Positions 21,463 to 33,082 of a stretch of 54,605 bases of DNA are shown in pieces; within the stretch, counting starts at the first letter, position 1, and the number at the start of each line of letters is the position of its first letter. The notes below the pieces were generated by a model. That model saw only the letters and a program-made list of their open reading frames with translations. It had not been told where the DNA came from and searched no databases. The stretch is from Dichomitus squalens LYAD-421 SS1 (Eukaryota; Basidiomycota; Agaricomycetes; Polyporales; Polyporaceae), in the NCBI RefSeq assembly GCF_000275845.1, contig NW_006766896.1, forward strand, positions 570,848-625,452. The letters run 5' to 3'. A program made the translations under genes and the position numbers.

Positions 21463-24400
21463 CTCTTGACAGGGACCCTAGGTCATTCTAGATTGGCTCC
21501 GTATGACACCGGGTGACTCCGAATGAGTCGAGATAATTCTAGAACACTCCAGAAGATTCGGGAGAACTCTGGATATGTAGTCTCCGCCATGCTTACAAAT
21601 CGTCAGGACATGACATGCTCCCAGAGCCTAACCCAATGAAATGCGCATAGGAAAGTGATCCTTCTTGAAGGGGAAGTGTCATAAGTCCATGCCATTGCCG
21701 TCTACCATTCCAGACGGCAGGAGTCGTAACAATGGCACAGGTCATGAACATATAGAGAAGCCTGAGTCAAATATGGTATCGCGCCGCTCGTGGATGCTGA
21801 AGGACGCGCTTGTCTACGAGTAAGTGCAGGGATCGAGAAGAGGGAAGCCCTACTACCTGAAGGACCGCGCTTGCAAGACAACCTGGTGAACTGCACTGCG
21901 TCGGGGACGATTGGTGATACTTGCTCGATTACACGTAGTGTGCGGACCTGCAGACCATCAGTGGATGACGCTTTGCCCCTCCCTACCTTGCACGTCCATC
22001 GGACCGGCTGCTCGAGGGGATATGGGATGCGTAGTTGGGTGTACGAGACAGGGCTCCCGTTCGGATCTATATTTTTAGGCCTGAGGCCGATCGAATGCAC
22101 TATGGGGCCATACTGGAAGATCGCACAAAGGGATCGTACTAGAGAAGAACATGTTAGCACATGGGAGGAAGGGGCTCTTCACCGACTAGATAGCAGCTTG
22201 TCACGACACCGTCAAGGCCAACAGCCCGTCTAGCCCGGGGTCAAGTGTGCCTTTCGACTATTCACGTCAGCCCCAGCTCGATGTCAACACGCTAGTCGCC
22301 TACTGATACGATGTAGCCGCCGTGGTGCTCGCTTGCTGCCCAAGCTCAAAGGGGGGTATGAGGATGGATAGCCATGTCTCAGGTAGTAGAAGCGTGGGTG
22401 CGCTGTAGTGAGGGATACGTCGCCTGAGTTGCTCATGTTCTCGATCCAAGCCAGGCTAGCTGGAAGCTTCTGCATCTCGGCTGTGAGCTGGCGAAGATTG
22501 ATGAGAGTGAGGCACCAAAGCGGGTCGTCATCGTCCCGCAAACGAGTTCGAGAGACGCACGCACGCATCAACCGACGTCGCAGCCACTCGGAACCGACGT
22601 GCGAGCATGCAGGTTGCCCGAACAAGACGTCCGTCATGACTCGGCTCCGGCACGGAGCGCCATTACCTCATTGCTAGAAGCAACGTCGGGAAGTGTGAAG
22701 GACAATTGCACGTTACAGGATGCGAGAGACTCGCAAACCTGATCATGGCAGCGGCGGGGGCGAGTCCCGGATCGGGGCTGAAGTAAGGGGCGTTCGCTTG
22801 ACGCACGAAGTAGAACTGGGCGTTAGACTTCCTTGCGACTCCACCTTTGGTGTCAAATCTAGAAAACGAACCATGGCCCGACGGTCAACGATCGAGTCTC
22901 CTCGTGAAGAAACCAGTCAGGGCACATACCTCTTCAAGTACAGGAGACTGAAGACTGGGCCTATCCCTGAGTACTGCGCCCTTGTCCTTAGAGCGTACCC
23001 GGGAACGGTGACACTGCGCATGGGGCCCTTCGCGTCCGTGGCTTGGATCGTACCAGACATGCATGCGGTCGCAGGCTATCGATGACACGCAGACGTGGAC
23101 AAAGAGTGCGAGCACCCATCCTCACGATGGCGAACGACACATCCCACGTCTGACATGAACTGCGCCCGAAACTCGGGCTAGCGGCGTCGAGTAACAGTTT
23201 GACCGTGCCATCCGAGCATCGCCTCCACCTTGCATTCAAGGTCGGCGATGACGCAGCTCAAACGAAGAATGCTCCCTCAGTGTGTGACGGTGCTCGAATT
23301 TGGCCCGATGTTTATCCGATGGTTGCATGTCGCCAAATGCTCGGGACCGCGGTGAGACGCAGTCTCCGACCCGAGAGCAGCACTCGGGACCGAGAAGCGG
23401 GTCCTGCGGGGGTTGGTTAGCAACCGATCAAGCAGCGATCAGGGAAGACATATAGGGGCACCCACAAACTCGTCCAATCGTCACAGGCGCTTGAGATCTC
23501 CGACATAGATTGCGGCGAAACTACCTGATAGCGGGACAAATCCAAGATCGAATGAGCGCATCGAGATACATATACTTTTTCGAGAGCTCATCCGCCCGTC
23601 CACCAGATAGATCCCTTGCGTGGTTGCAGCTCGTGTTGATCAGCACCAAGTTCAGGAAGCACGACATAGGGCCACTCACCCGGTGCCCGAACGCATTATT
23701 ATAATACGAGCCTTTCACCCATGAAGCATGAGTGAAGGTCTGTCCGGCAAAGCATGGCATATGACACGGGGATGGATGTGAAGCGACTATGTACGATCGA
23801 AGTGGCCGAGCGACACGCTCGAAGTCTAGAACCCCTAGCAAACGCTTCAGCTGTCCCGATGTGAAGTGACGCACGTACTCGAAACCGGGTCGCTTCCCCC
23901 TGGAACTGAAGTCCCTCGGACGTGTACAGCCACCCTCCCTCTCGAATCTGAAGGGCTTCCAACCTGAACTAAGATGTTTCGGACAATGCCACATCACCGG
24001 TCTTCTAGAGCCACGTTTGGATACGGCAGGAGCTTACCGCTGTTCCTAGTTGTTACCAGCGAAAACGGTGAGGATAGCGACAAGCGTCGCCGTACCTATA
24101 GAGTACTTTCTGAGCGGTGGGGGGTGTCGCGATGGGCTGTGGGTTGGTTGTGGCTTTCCCGGATCCTAGACATGACACGATGGCGCTCACCAGGGGAGGG
24201 CGCGGGGAGGGCGCGGGGAGGGCGTGATCGATACACGCGCCCGCTAGCTTCCTACTAGACTCAAGTTTGACCCCTACGCACGACGGGTGTCCAATCCCTG
24301 TACAACTCGGTTGCGTCGGGCAGTACACTTGTGACTGGACGCTTTCAAAGCGCCCCGCAACCACTCTCATATATGCGCGACCAGGTCCATTCTTGGCAGC

Positions 24401-26575
24401 ATCTCTCACCGTGGACTAATATGCTGAGAGCTTCTCCCTCGCGGGGCGTCTCGGTGACCTGACGGCGCTTGTAGAGTGGCCAGAGCCGTGGAAAGAAGCA
24501 GGGCTCGTGGGCAGTGCTTCGTCGAGAGCTTATTTCGGTCGGGCCGATGACCAAGCGCGCCGACGCTATGGGCTATGCCTGATGAGCATACAGCCAATAC
24601 GTACGGGAGGGACCAGCGCGCGAGGAGTACCGCGAGCTCCTGAGCGTGCACGAGGCCGGACATCGCAATGCCGTGTGATAGAGTTCGGAATCATGAGCAT
24701 CGGGCCACACACCTGTGCCTTCGTGATAGGATTGCAGCTGCAGCGCACGACGAAGGAGCTACGGTCGGGATCGAGGATGTGCGGAAGATGCCCTGTATCA
24801 TCTGAGCTTGGAAAGTGGACGGTTCGTGTTGGCGATCTGTCAACATGTACATACGGCGACGTCTATCCGGATTCCGGATACATGTCCCTCGTTAGTAACG
24901 TGGCAGGAACCCTGACGACTCACGAGAAGCTGACTGACAGTTGACAGTTATCGCGAGACTGCGGGAGACGCGGATTGCAGATCGTTCACAAGGGCGTGTC
25001 AAAGGACGGAGCGCCGCCCTCGGACATAATCAATATGGTTCACGCTAGCTAGAGTTGGACAGGGTAGCACGTACCGGCACTTCACGCCTTATCCGGCCAC
25101 AGTCCCCTGTGTCACTTGTCCCGTCCCCCTTGGCGTCTCCGATCTTCTGTCGCCGGAACGCAAGTAGGAGTGAAGAAAGGCAGGTGGATAGAGTGCGTAC
25201 CAACAACGCGACCCTGGCAACAAATGGCCATCTTTTGACGTTGCAGGGAAGGATTGGTGCGCTCCCCCTAACTTCAGACTGACTAGCGTACTGCGCCGGG
25301 CGCAATTATGTGATGTGGCCTTTTCGCCGGGAGCGTTGTGTATAGCGCTGAGGACCTTATACCGCATAGCGACATTATTGGCCGCTCCAGATCACAGCGA
25401 GATACATGAGTCCGGCGTGAGATTGGATTGGCGTTGGTGCCGTTAGGAACCTCCGGTGATATCTTGGCCGTTGCTCCGGAGTGCCCTGAGCGCGTTCGTA
25501 GCTTGCGCTCGCCTCGGGCGCGCAGGAGGACTGGCGTTAGTCTGAGACGAGAACAAGGACGCGAGAACGGGGGCAGTGTCCATGGCGAGAGGAGACCAAC
25601 AAAAGCATTAATGCGTCCATGATATCATAGCACGAATGGGGAACACGAGGAGCAGTGTTGCGTCGTGTTCGGCGTCCACCGTTTAAGGACAGGACGTAGA
25701 TCGCAAAGGGGGACCGGGCTGTGAGGAGCTGCGAACGAAATCAGGCGAGGCTGAGTGGTCGGAGAGATCAAAGTTGAGAGACGCTGGATTTCACCACGGA
25801 CTCTGATTCGCTAGGACCGGTTCCACCGGGGCGGCTATTCTTAGCGAAACTGCTTCCGCCCAACTCTGAGCCTTCCCCGCAAAACGGTGCCTGCCTATCG
25901 CTGTTTATTCTGGCACTCCATGGCCACGCGCATCCTACACTATCGGCAACGTCTCGCGCGAATGCCTCCGTGGTCTGGACAGGGGCTTCACTTTGAGAGC
26001 ACTGGCACGGCGGTCGCGCGCGCGAATTGTGATCTGGGACGCCTCGCGTCTGACATTGCGTCAACATCCCAGACGCGGCGAAGGTTCGAAACGCCTGCTT
26101 TCCATGTGCTCTCTTGCTCGCCCAGGTCCCGAGCGGGGAAGAGAAGCGAATCTAGAGCCCAAATCGCTACGGTGGCAGGTTCGGTATCGCTTGGGTGTCA
26201 ACTCAAGATCTGACCCATGATCTGTCCGCTGCCTTGGATCGCGCGAGGGCGAGGGCGAGGGCGAGTACTGGTGCTCGTCCTGGCCTCAGTTTCGCGAGGC
26301 ACCGCCATCCGCCCGTATCATCCCCCGACTCCCTCCCGGGCCCGGCTCTCGCATGTGCGGTACTTAAGCTCCCCTTCTCTCGCCCGGCCTTGTTCAACAC
26401 CTGCCCCCCCCCCCACCTCGTCTTGCGCCGCTCCTCGTTCGCCACTTCACCTTCGTCAGTAGCAGCAGTAGGCATCGCCGTCTCCGCCTCTCGCCCTGGT
26501 TCTCTTTCCTTCCGTTTTCTCCGCTGCCACATCAGCGCACCCGATCAGACTTTGACTTTGCCGACTCGCGCCATC
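21463..26575. other. 5.1 kb gene-poor region
   Basis: No gene model could be supported. Open frames are short and overlap on both strands. The only protein-like phrase I noticed is on the minus strand near 22430-22530 (LTLINLRQLTAEMQKLPASL), which resembles the leucine-rich part of mushroom F-box proteins and may be a relic; 23521-23997 (minus) is open but unrecognised. Short simple repeats occur: GGGGAGGGCGC about three times near 24190-24225 and (GAGGGC) about four times near 26246. From about 26330 the plus strand is pyrimidine-rich, with an 11-base C tract at 26404-26414, and is the likely leader of the P450 gene. Confidence 0.45.
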
Positions 26576-29018
26576 ATGTCCTCGATTTTCGGTTCGAACC
26601 AAACGCATCTCCCCCCCAGTCCCCCTGGCCTGCCCATCCTCGGACATCTCACCAAGATCCCCTCCACCGAGCAGTGGAAGTACTTCCTCAAAATATCCGA
26701 CGAGCTCCGTGAGTCTCCAGATCTTGCTTTGCACGCCAGTGGGATCGGAAGGGTTTGTGGGCGCCGCTCAGTAACAGTGGGCACCGCGCGCTCCGTGAGA
26801 TGCGGACGCGCCGCTCCTCGCGGGTCGTTGCTCGTGCGGCGCGAGTTTGGCGTAATCCAGCCCGATGAGTGGCTGCATGTCAAGTCGCTTCTGCGGGGTT
26901 GCATGTGGAATGCAGGGTCTTATGCAAGGAAGGTTGAAGTGCATCGTCGACGAGGGGGATTGATCATTCGTATCTCGTGTTGATGCGTACGCATCGCGGG
27001 CCGTGCTAGCCTTCTGCAAGATAACGAAGGCGAGGCGGTTCAGTACACACACACAATGACAGTTAATCTAGCGGACTTGCAGATCTCACGCTTCGTGCGC
27101 AGCGCCCACGCGATGAGTGCTGGGAGGAGCTGCGAGGCCGGCCCTGCTGCGATCTGTGGATCTGCTCTCCACCGTCATACTCAATTGAGACCCCCTTCCA
27201 ATTTGGACACGCGTGCTGCGTTTGGACGCGTTCCTTGTTGCTGACCGACGGTCGATTTACAGGCTGCAAGCTCACGACATACAAGGTCCTCAACCAGACG
27301 ATCATCGTGCTCAACTCGAAGGAGTCCATCGAGGCGCTGTTCACGAAGAAGCAGGATGTGTACGCGAGCAAGCCCCCGCGCAAGATGTCGGATATCTCGG
27401 ACCTGACGATGACCCTGCCGTTCATGGACCCTGGAGAGGTGTTCACGAACGCGCGCAAACAGTTCCACCAGGGGATCGGACAGGCCGAGGTCGGGACGTA
27501 CAATACCGATTACGAGGTCGCGTCACGGAGCCTCATCAAGACACTGTCCGGGAACCTGGAATGCAAAAACCTGACGGAGACGATCGACGAGTGAGTCTCA
27601 CACTGTCTCTTCGTGGATGCCGTAAACTGACTGGGGACATGCAGCTCTCTCGGCCACGTCTTCCTCAAGGTCTCAACAGGGTACAACGGCCCGGAGACCG
27701 ACTCTGTGCTCAAGCAGATGAACGATCTCGCGCACTTTGCTGCCGACGTTCTCGGTGACAAATACCAGATCTTCGACATTCTCCCATTCCGTACGCCATC
27801 CTCCACGCCACGTCGACATGTCTCCATCTGACCAATTTCGCGTTTGTTTAGTGGCGTCGGTACCGAAGTCGGTGCCTGTCATCGGCCCAAAAATCAAGCT
27901 CGGCAAGCAGTGGAAGAACAACCTCCACTCGATAGCTGCGACGACAGTGCGCTTGACGCAGGAGAGCCAAAAGCAGGAGACGGTGTCCGTGATGTCGAAC
28001 GTGTACAAAGCGCAGGGCGCCGCGGCGGACGGCGACGAGCAGTCGAAGATGATCGCAGTGACGATGAACGCAGGTACGTCCATCTAGCTCTACGCGTCTA
28101 TTACGGCCCGGTGCTGATCTATCTATCATTCCAGGCGGCATGCTCGCGGTATGTCTGACATCGTCCCCGAATAGTGGCGCTCTCGATATTGATTGACACT
28201 CCCCCGGAATGCAGTCCGAATCGGCCACTCTCACCTTCCTGCTCGCCATGGCGCAGCACCCTGATGTACAGAAGCGCGCACAGGCGCAGGTCGACTCCGT
28301 GTGCGGGGACAGGCTGCCGACGATGGCCGACCGGCCACATCTGCCATACGTCGACGCGGTGCTTTCGGAGGTTCTGCGGTGGGTGTCCATCGCGCCCGTC
28401 AGTACGTCCATCTCTCTACCCATCGACGGCTGGAGACGCTGAGCTGATGATGGTGTCCGCAGTTGCGCGGGAGGTGACCGAGGACGACCACTACGACGGC
28501 TTCCTCATCCCCAAGGGCGCGACGATCATGGCGAACAACTACGCGATCTCGCGGGACGCGGAGGTCTTCCCCGACCCCGAGTCCTTCGTCCCCGCGCGCT
28601 TCCTCGACGAGTCCGGCCAGAAGCTCCGCCAGGACGTCCTGCACCCGATGGAGTTCGCGTTTGGGTTCGGGCGGCGGACGTGCCCGGGGCGCTACCTCGC
28701 GGACGCGCTGCTGTTCAGCCACTTTGCGCATATCCTGAAGGTGTTCGACGTGGCGCTCCCGTCGGAGAGCGAGAAGGCGAAGAGGGCGGCGGACGCGGAG
28801 CTGAAGGTGAAGAGCAATGGCGCTGCGTGGTGCGTACTGTGTCACGTTGTGTGCGATGGGGTCAGATGCTGACGATGAGATGTGATGGGAATAGTCGGCT
28901 GGAGTCCGTCTATGTCACGCTCGCTCCGCGGTCTGCAGAGGCCACGGTGCTCATCAACCAAAATGCCCCATCGACAAATGGGCAGGCGGACGGCCATGCT
29001 AATGGTCACGCACACTGA
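26576..29018 (+). CDS. cytochrome P450 monooxygenase
   Basis: Eight exons sum to 506 residues: 26576-26708, 27263-27590, 27645-27790, 27852-28073, 28135-28148, 28215-28401, 28463-28829, 28895-29018. The heme-binding loop FGFGRRTCPGRYLAD has its Cys near residue 417. The K-helix reads EVLR near 333-336 and FVPARFL supplies the PERF-type segment. The substrate is unknown; fungal P450s oxidise lipids, aromatics or secondary metabolites. Oddities: no N-terminal membrane anchor precedes the proline-rich PPSPPGLPILGH hinge, although the frame is open upstream; the I-helix lacks a clear AGxDT and reads AGGMLASESAT across a 14-nt exon; intron 1 is 554 nt, about ten times the others; and the C-terminus ends in an unusual NGQADGHANGHAH tail. 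All other introns are 54-66 nt. Confidence 0.9.
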
Positions 29019-30406
29019 TTGGCAGCCCCTTATTTATGATCCGACGACTGCAGCATGTCCTCACGTCTCTACGTCCGCTCCACGCCTGGAACTCCTACGA
29101 TCCCCAGCTCGCATAGCATATTCGCGATCACAATGCACTTCACGGTGCTAATCTCTCTTCAGCTAAGATGTCCTGAATCACGGTATCTCTCCCACCACCT
29201 CTGCATCCCAATTGTTGCGCTTATGTTACCTTAGTCACGACCAATCATACCATAAGAGTATCCTTGTCGGGGTTACTCCCCGTCAAATCGCATGTTTTTC
29301 AGTCCCGACTCCCAATGATTTATTTCTTCCCCGAAGCGTATGTACCCTGGGCTTGTCGAGTCGTGTAAGAAACTTCAATAGAGGTGAGCCAGTCACGACC
29401 CGCGGTCACATGACTTTGTTGTGCCGTGCTGCCCACGCTTGGGACTTTTTACGCGATCTGCTGCTCTGCGATGTCGCTCTCAGCTCCCAGTTCTCAGTTC
29501 TTGACCTGACGTTGCGTTTCTCCTCGCTTTAGGACTGCCCTTCTATGGTGTTAGGATCACGTCGTATCATCGTGGCTTGTCTCTCCTAAGTCCTATTGGC
29601 CTGGCATGACCTCAGCCCTTCCGCTCGAATTCCCAAATCGGATCTGGTCCGTGTCGTTCTGAGTCTTGGGCAGGTACACTGCTTGGTGTGCGATCCTCCT
29701 AGTCTGATGGCCCTTGGCTGTACCGCACATGTTTGATTCCTCTTCTCCTCATCTCTTCCTCTTCGTCGCGACACGAATCCGGAAGCGTTCCGCGACTGCC
29801 CCTCCTTGGCGTAGAAATTGGTGTCGCAGCGTTCCGCACGCGATATCTCTTTATCACCTTTTACTTGGTGCTACTCCTAACAGCTACTGGCTGACCTCCT
29901 GTCTCTATCAATACCTGTTCTCAGGAAGTGTCTCTGCTTCGCGCTCCCTGCAGGCACGTCCCGTCTGCTTGTCGTTGGTGAGTTGCACATCCTGCGGCTC
30001 GTGTTGTGCTCTTTGTTCCACGAACCATGCATGCGTAGCAGAAGCACCGCGCTCAGGCTCAGCCCATGTCGAGGTTGGGTGTACTGCTTGAGTACCGCCA
30101 TTCTCCATGAGCTCGTCTGGAGGCGGTCCTTGATACTCACAGACCGGATGATGTCCCGAAAAGCCTGAGAGGACCGTGCATTTTTGGTTGCGTAGCTATA
30201 TAGCTCCACGGCCCTTCCGGGGGCGGTTCAGACGGTCCTCTGGGGACGGGAAGGGAAACGTCTATACTCTGGTGTCTCTATGCTCACAAACCGACCCGTT
30301 GCCCTCCCACATGCTGAGACTCTGCCACAAATATGCCCGATCATGCACCACAGGACCGTGCCAAGCCCCTCCATGTCTTCCGTCTTGCTTCTCACATTTG
30401 TCTCCT
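29019..30406. other. intergenic, no gene seen
   Basis: 3' flank of the P450 and sequence before the WD40 pseudogene. No motif or spliced model found. Confidence 0.5.
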
Positions 30407-31600
30407 ATGCAGCAAAACGGTATGCCATTAGCATCGCAGGACATGTACACAGACGTGAAGCTAACGTTGTCTTCGCCATGCTTACCACCTATGCCTCAAG
30501 ACGTTACCTCTGCGCACCAGAGCCTGTCATTCCCGCACGCGAATACTCTCCAGCTTCCGCATGTAGGCATGTGGCCTCCGGCTCACGCACGCGGAGAGGT
30601 CGACGAAGAGGGCAAGGCCGACCGCAAGTGACTCGATTTCAACGCGCCCACGAGCGTACAAGACGGCACCGTTAAATCGCTCGCGCACTCCGCGGACGAA
30701 AACAACATGGCGAGCGGGGAGGAGGGCACGACCATGGTCATCTAGGACGCGCGCAAGAACACCGTGCGGCACAAGATGCTCATTTATCCCGACGCTGGCC
30801 ACATGGACACGATTTCCGCCCTCGCCTTCTCACGCGATGACATCTCCTTCGCGTCGGCGTCGCACGACGAGGTCGTCATCATCTGGGCCGTTGCGAGTAG
30901 CAGAAAGCAGATGAGAATCCGGCCTGGGCACGCTATCCACTCGCTCGCATATACGCCCGACGGGCGCGGTTCCTAAACGCAGGCGCTAGCGACGAAACGC
31001 TACACCTATGGGACGCGCAGACATACAAGCCGATCCGAACGCTCAGAAAGACCTTCGCCGCGGTGAAGTTCATCCTCTTCTCGCTCGACGGCAGTCTCAT
31101 GGCGACTGGCAGCACAGAGGGTGTGTACGACGTCTGGGAGACTGCGAAGCTCGAGGCCAGGAAGCCGCTCAGCGTGCTTCGTGGACACCACGGCGCGATC
31201 TGCGCCGCTGCGTTTCCGCCCGACCACTGGCGCATCATCACTGCGTCCGACGATGGCAGTAGTCGCATATGGAACGCAGAGACGGGTGAGGCGCTCGTTA
31301 TTCTGCACGAGTACACCGGCCCAATCTGGACGGTCACGTTTTCGTCTGACGACAAGCACATCGCGTCCCGGTCGAGTGATACGACAGAGAAGGTTTGCAA
31401 CTCGTACGCCAGAGGAGAACAGGCCTCGCTTAACAGGCATGACAGCATGCTCAACGCGGTCGAGTTTTCGCCCCACGGCAAGTTCATCGCTTCCGCCGGA
31501 TCCGACAACACTGTACGCCAGTGGAAAGCAAGTGATAGGTTGAAGTACACGGCGTACAGTGAGCACAAAGTCAACGCCAACGCGGCGTCGGGTGAGTATT
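30407..31600 (+). pseudogene. WD40-repeat pseudogene, copy A
   Basis: Translates to WD40 blades homologous, in order, to the intact gene at 36309-39052 (minus). From about 31030 the match is clear (ATASDDGSSRIW-like, HYGPIWTV-like and GHDSMLN-like blades). It is disabled by TAG at 30743-30745, where the paralogue has the Trp of VIIWD, by a one-base deletion near 30970, and by a probable in-frame TGA at 30629-30631. An upstream ATG at 30407 heads a frame leading into the repeats (GEVDEEGKADRK resembles the acidic stretch of the intact gene). The WD signature dipeptides are partly eroded (LWDAQ, VWETA, IWNAE). It is more diverged than copy B at 40.9 kb, so it is the older duplicate. Confidence 0.8.
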
Positions 31601-32360
31601 CGATAAATTGCATGCATACGTACTGGGGCTCTACCATCCTGGCATCACGGTTGTACTGATTAGGCCCTACTTCTTTTATGAGTTGCGACCTTGGATGCAT
31701 CTCGCGACCGGTATGAATGCATACGAGCGTAGGGTATGCATCCATCGGGTCGTAGAGCACCTAGTAAGGATATAACAATCGGTATAGTTGCTCAGCGCTC
31801 ACTGGCGAATTTAGGTCCGTGCCTTCCTGCCAGAAACTGAAGCAGAGTCGCCCATCCGGACGCGTTGGGGCTTATGCTGTGAATGGCCGCCGAAAGCAGA
31901 TGGAGCAAGGTCGGAAGGGCTGGCCGTGGGTGACATGGAGGTCGTTGACGCTTACAGCGTTCTGCGGCGAGGACACTCGAGAGCCTGAGAACGGTGCCAG
32001 TGTAGATTGAAGTGACAACATGCTTGAGCTCATAAACAGTCTCACCTCTCAACGTACAGTTGTACGCTTCTTCTTCCTGTTCTCCCAAGTTCTGACCAAG
32101 CTATCGTCGGTCCAATCGCCCCTGGACAGAACAGGTAGGCGAGTTGAAAGCGGTAACGTACCAGTGGCCGCCAGTAAGCTGATTGTATTGACCGCCCGTG
32201 TGCGGAGGCTCAGAACATGCGCACATCGGGGGAAGGGCCTCTCGTTGACCGTTACATGCGCATGCTGGGGTCGACTAGTGCGGTTTGGAAGAAGATTATC
32301 TTAGAGACAAGCGCTGTGTCGCCTCGCTGTCACAACTCCCGCTGTGGAGAATTATAAAGA
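31601..32360. other. intergenic between WD40 pseudogene and tRNA-like sequence
   Basis: Nothing supportable beyond short chance frames. Confidence 0.5.
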
Positions 32361-32421
32361 GGGCCCGCCGTGGTTCGAACACGATCTGCAATCGTATGCT
32401 CTACCACTGAGCTATAAACCC
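32361..32421 (-). tRNA. tRNA-Cys(GCA)-like sequence with internal deletion
   Basis: The minus strand begins GGGTTTATAGCTCAGTGGTA, with a normal acceptor start and D arm. It then has the anticodon stem and loop (TACGA, TTGCAGA, anticodon GCA for Cys) and ends with a T arm (TTCGAAC loop, CACGG) and GGGCCC, which pairs with the 5' end using G-T wobbles. It is only 61 nt long. The 3' half of the anticodon stem runs directly into the T stem, so the variable loop and about 11 bases are missing. It is most likely a tRNA-Cys pseudogene. Its A and B boxes look intact, so it might still be transcribed. Confidence 0.7.
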
Positions 32422-33082
32422 ACTTTGCAAATTGTTCTCTTACTCATCCCGCCATTGCGTCCGGTAGAGTCTACGAGCAAGGACGTTCCGATTTATATTC
32501 CCCGCGGGGCTTGTGCGAAGGTACAACGGCTGATACCGCAAAGCCAAAGGGCAGAAGGCGAGGGCGTGAGCAGGCGCAGCAGCAAGCGAAGCACGGAGGG
32601 AGCAATGTCCGGATGGCGGTACCGCGGCATGCGTGCGGCAAATAAAGTACCCAGGGCGTTGCTCTGCGCGAGATCGGTCCACGAAGCAACGTCGAGGGCA
32701 GGGAGACGGGCATGAACTGGCGGCATGAGAAGATCATGCCGGAATGCTGACGGACAGAGGTCATTCAGCGTGGACAAAGTGACATAGAGCACAGACGGAG
32801 CTGAGATGTTGGGAGGCAGCGTCCAACCCAGGCGCCGTGGCCCGATACCGGCCAGAGCGGGAAGACGCCGGTCCATGACGCGCACCACCGGGCGCCAACA
32901 CCGCCCTGTTACGTAATCATTCAGCGCAATGGGTCGCCCTTTCTACCGCTTTCTCTCCCTCCTCCACCTCCCCGTCCCCTCCTCCGTCCCCGCAGCCTCC
33001 CTCTTACACACACACGACTCGCAGCACTCCAGGACACGCCTCGCAGACTACCATTCCTCGAGACACCCTCTCCACACGTTCC
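32422..33082. other. upstream region of the Rho GTPase gene
   Basis: No gene. The last 100 bases before the ATG at 33083 are CT-rich, like the leaders of other genes here. Confidence 0.5.

Noticed and set aside
23521..23997. 158-codon minus frame in the gene-poor region
   Set aside because: No recognisable motif, no supporting exons, and overlapping frames on the other strand.
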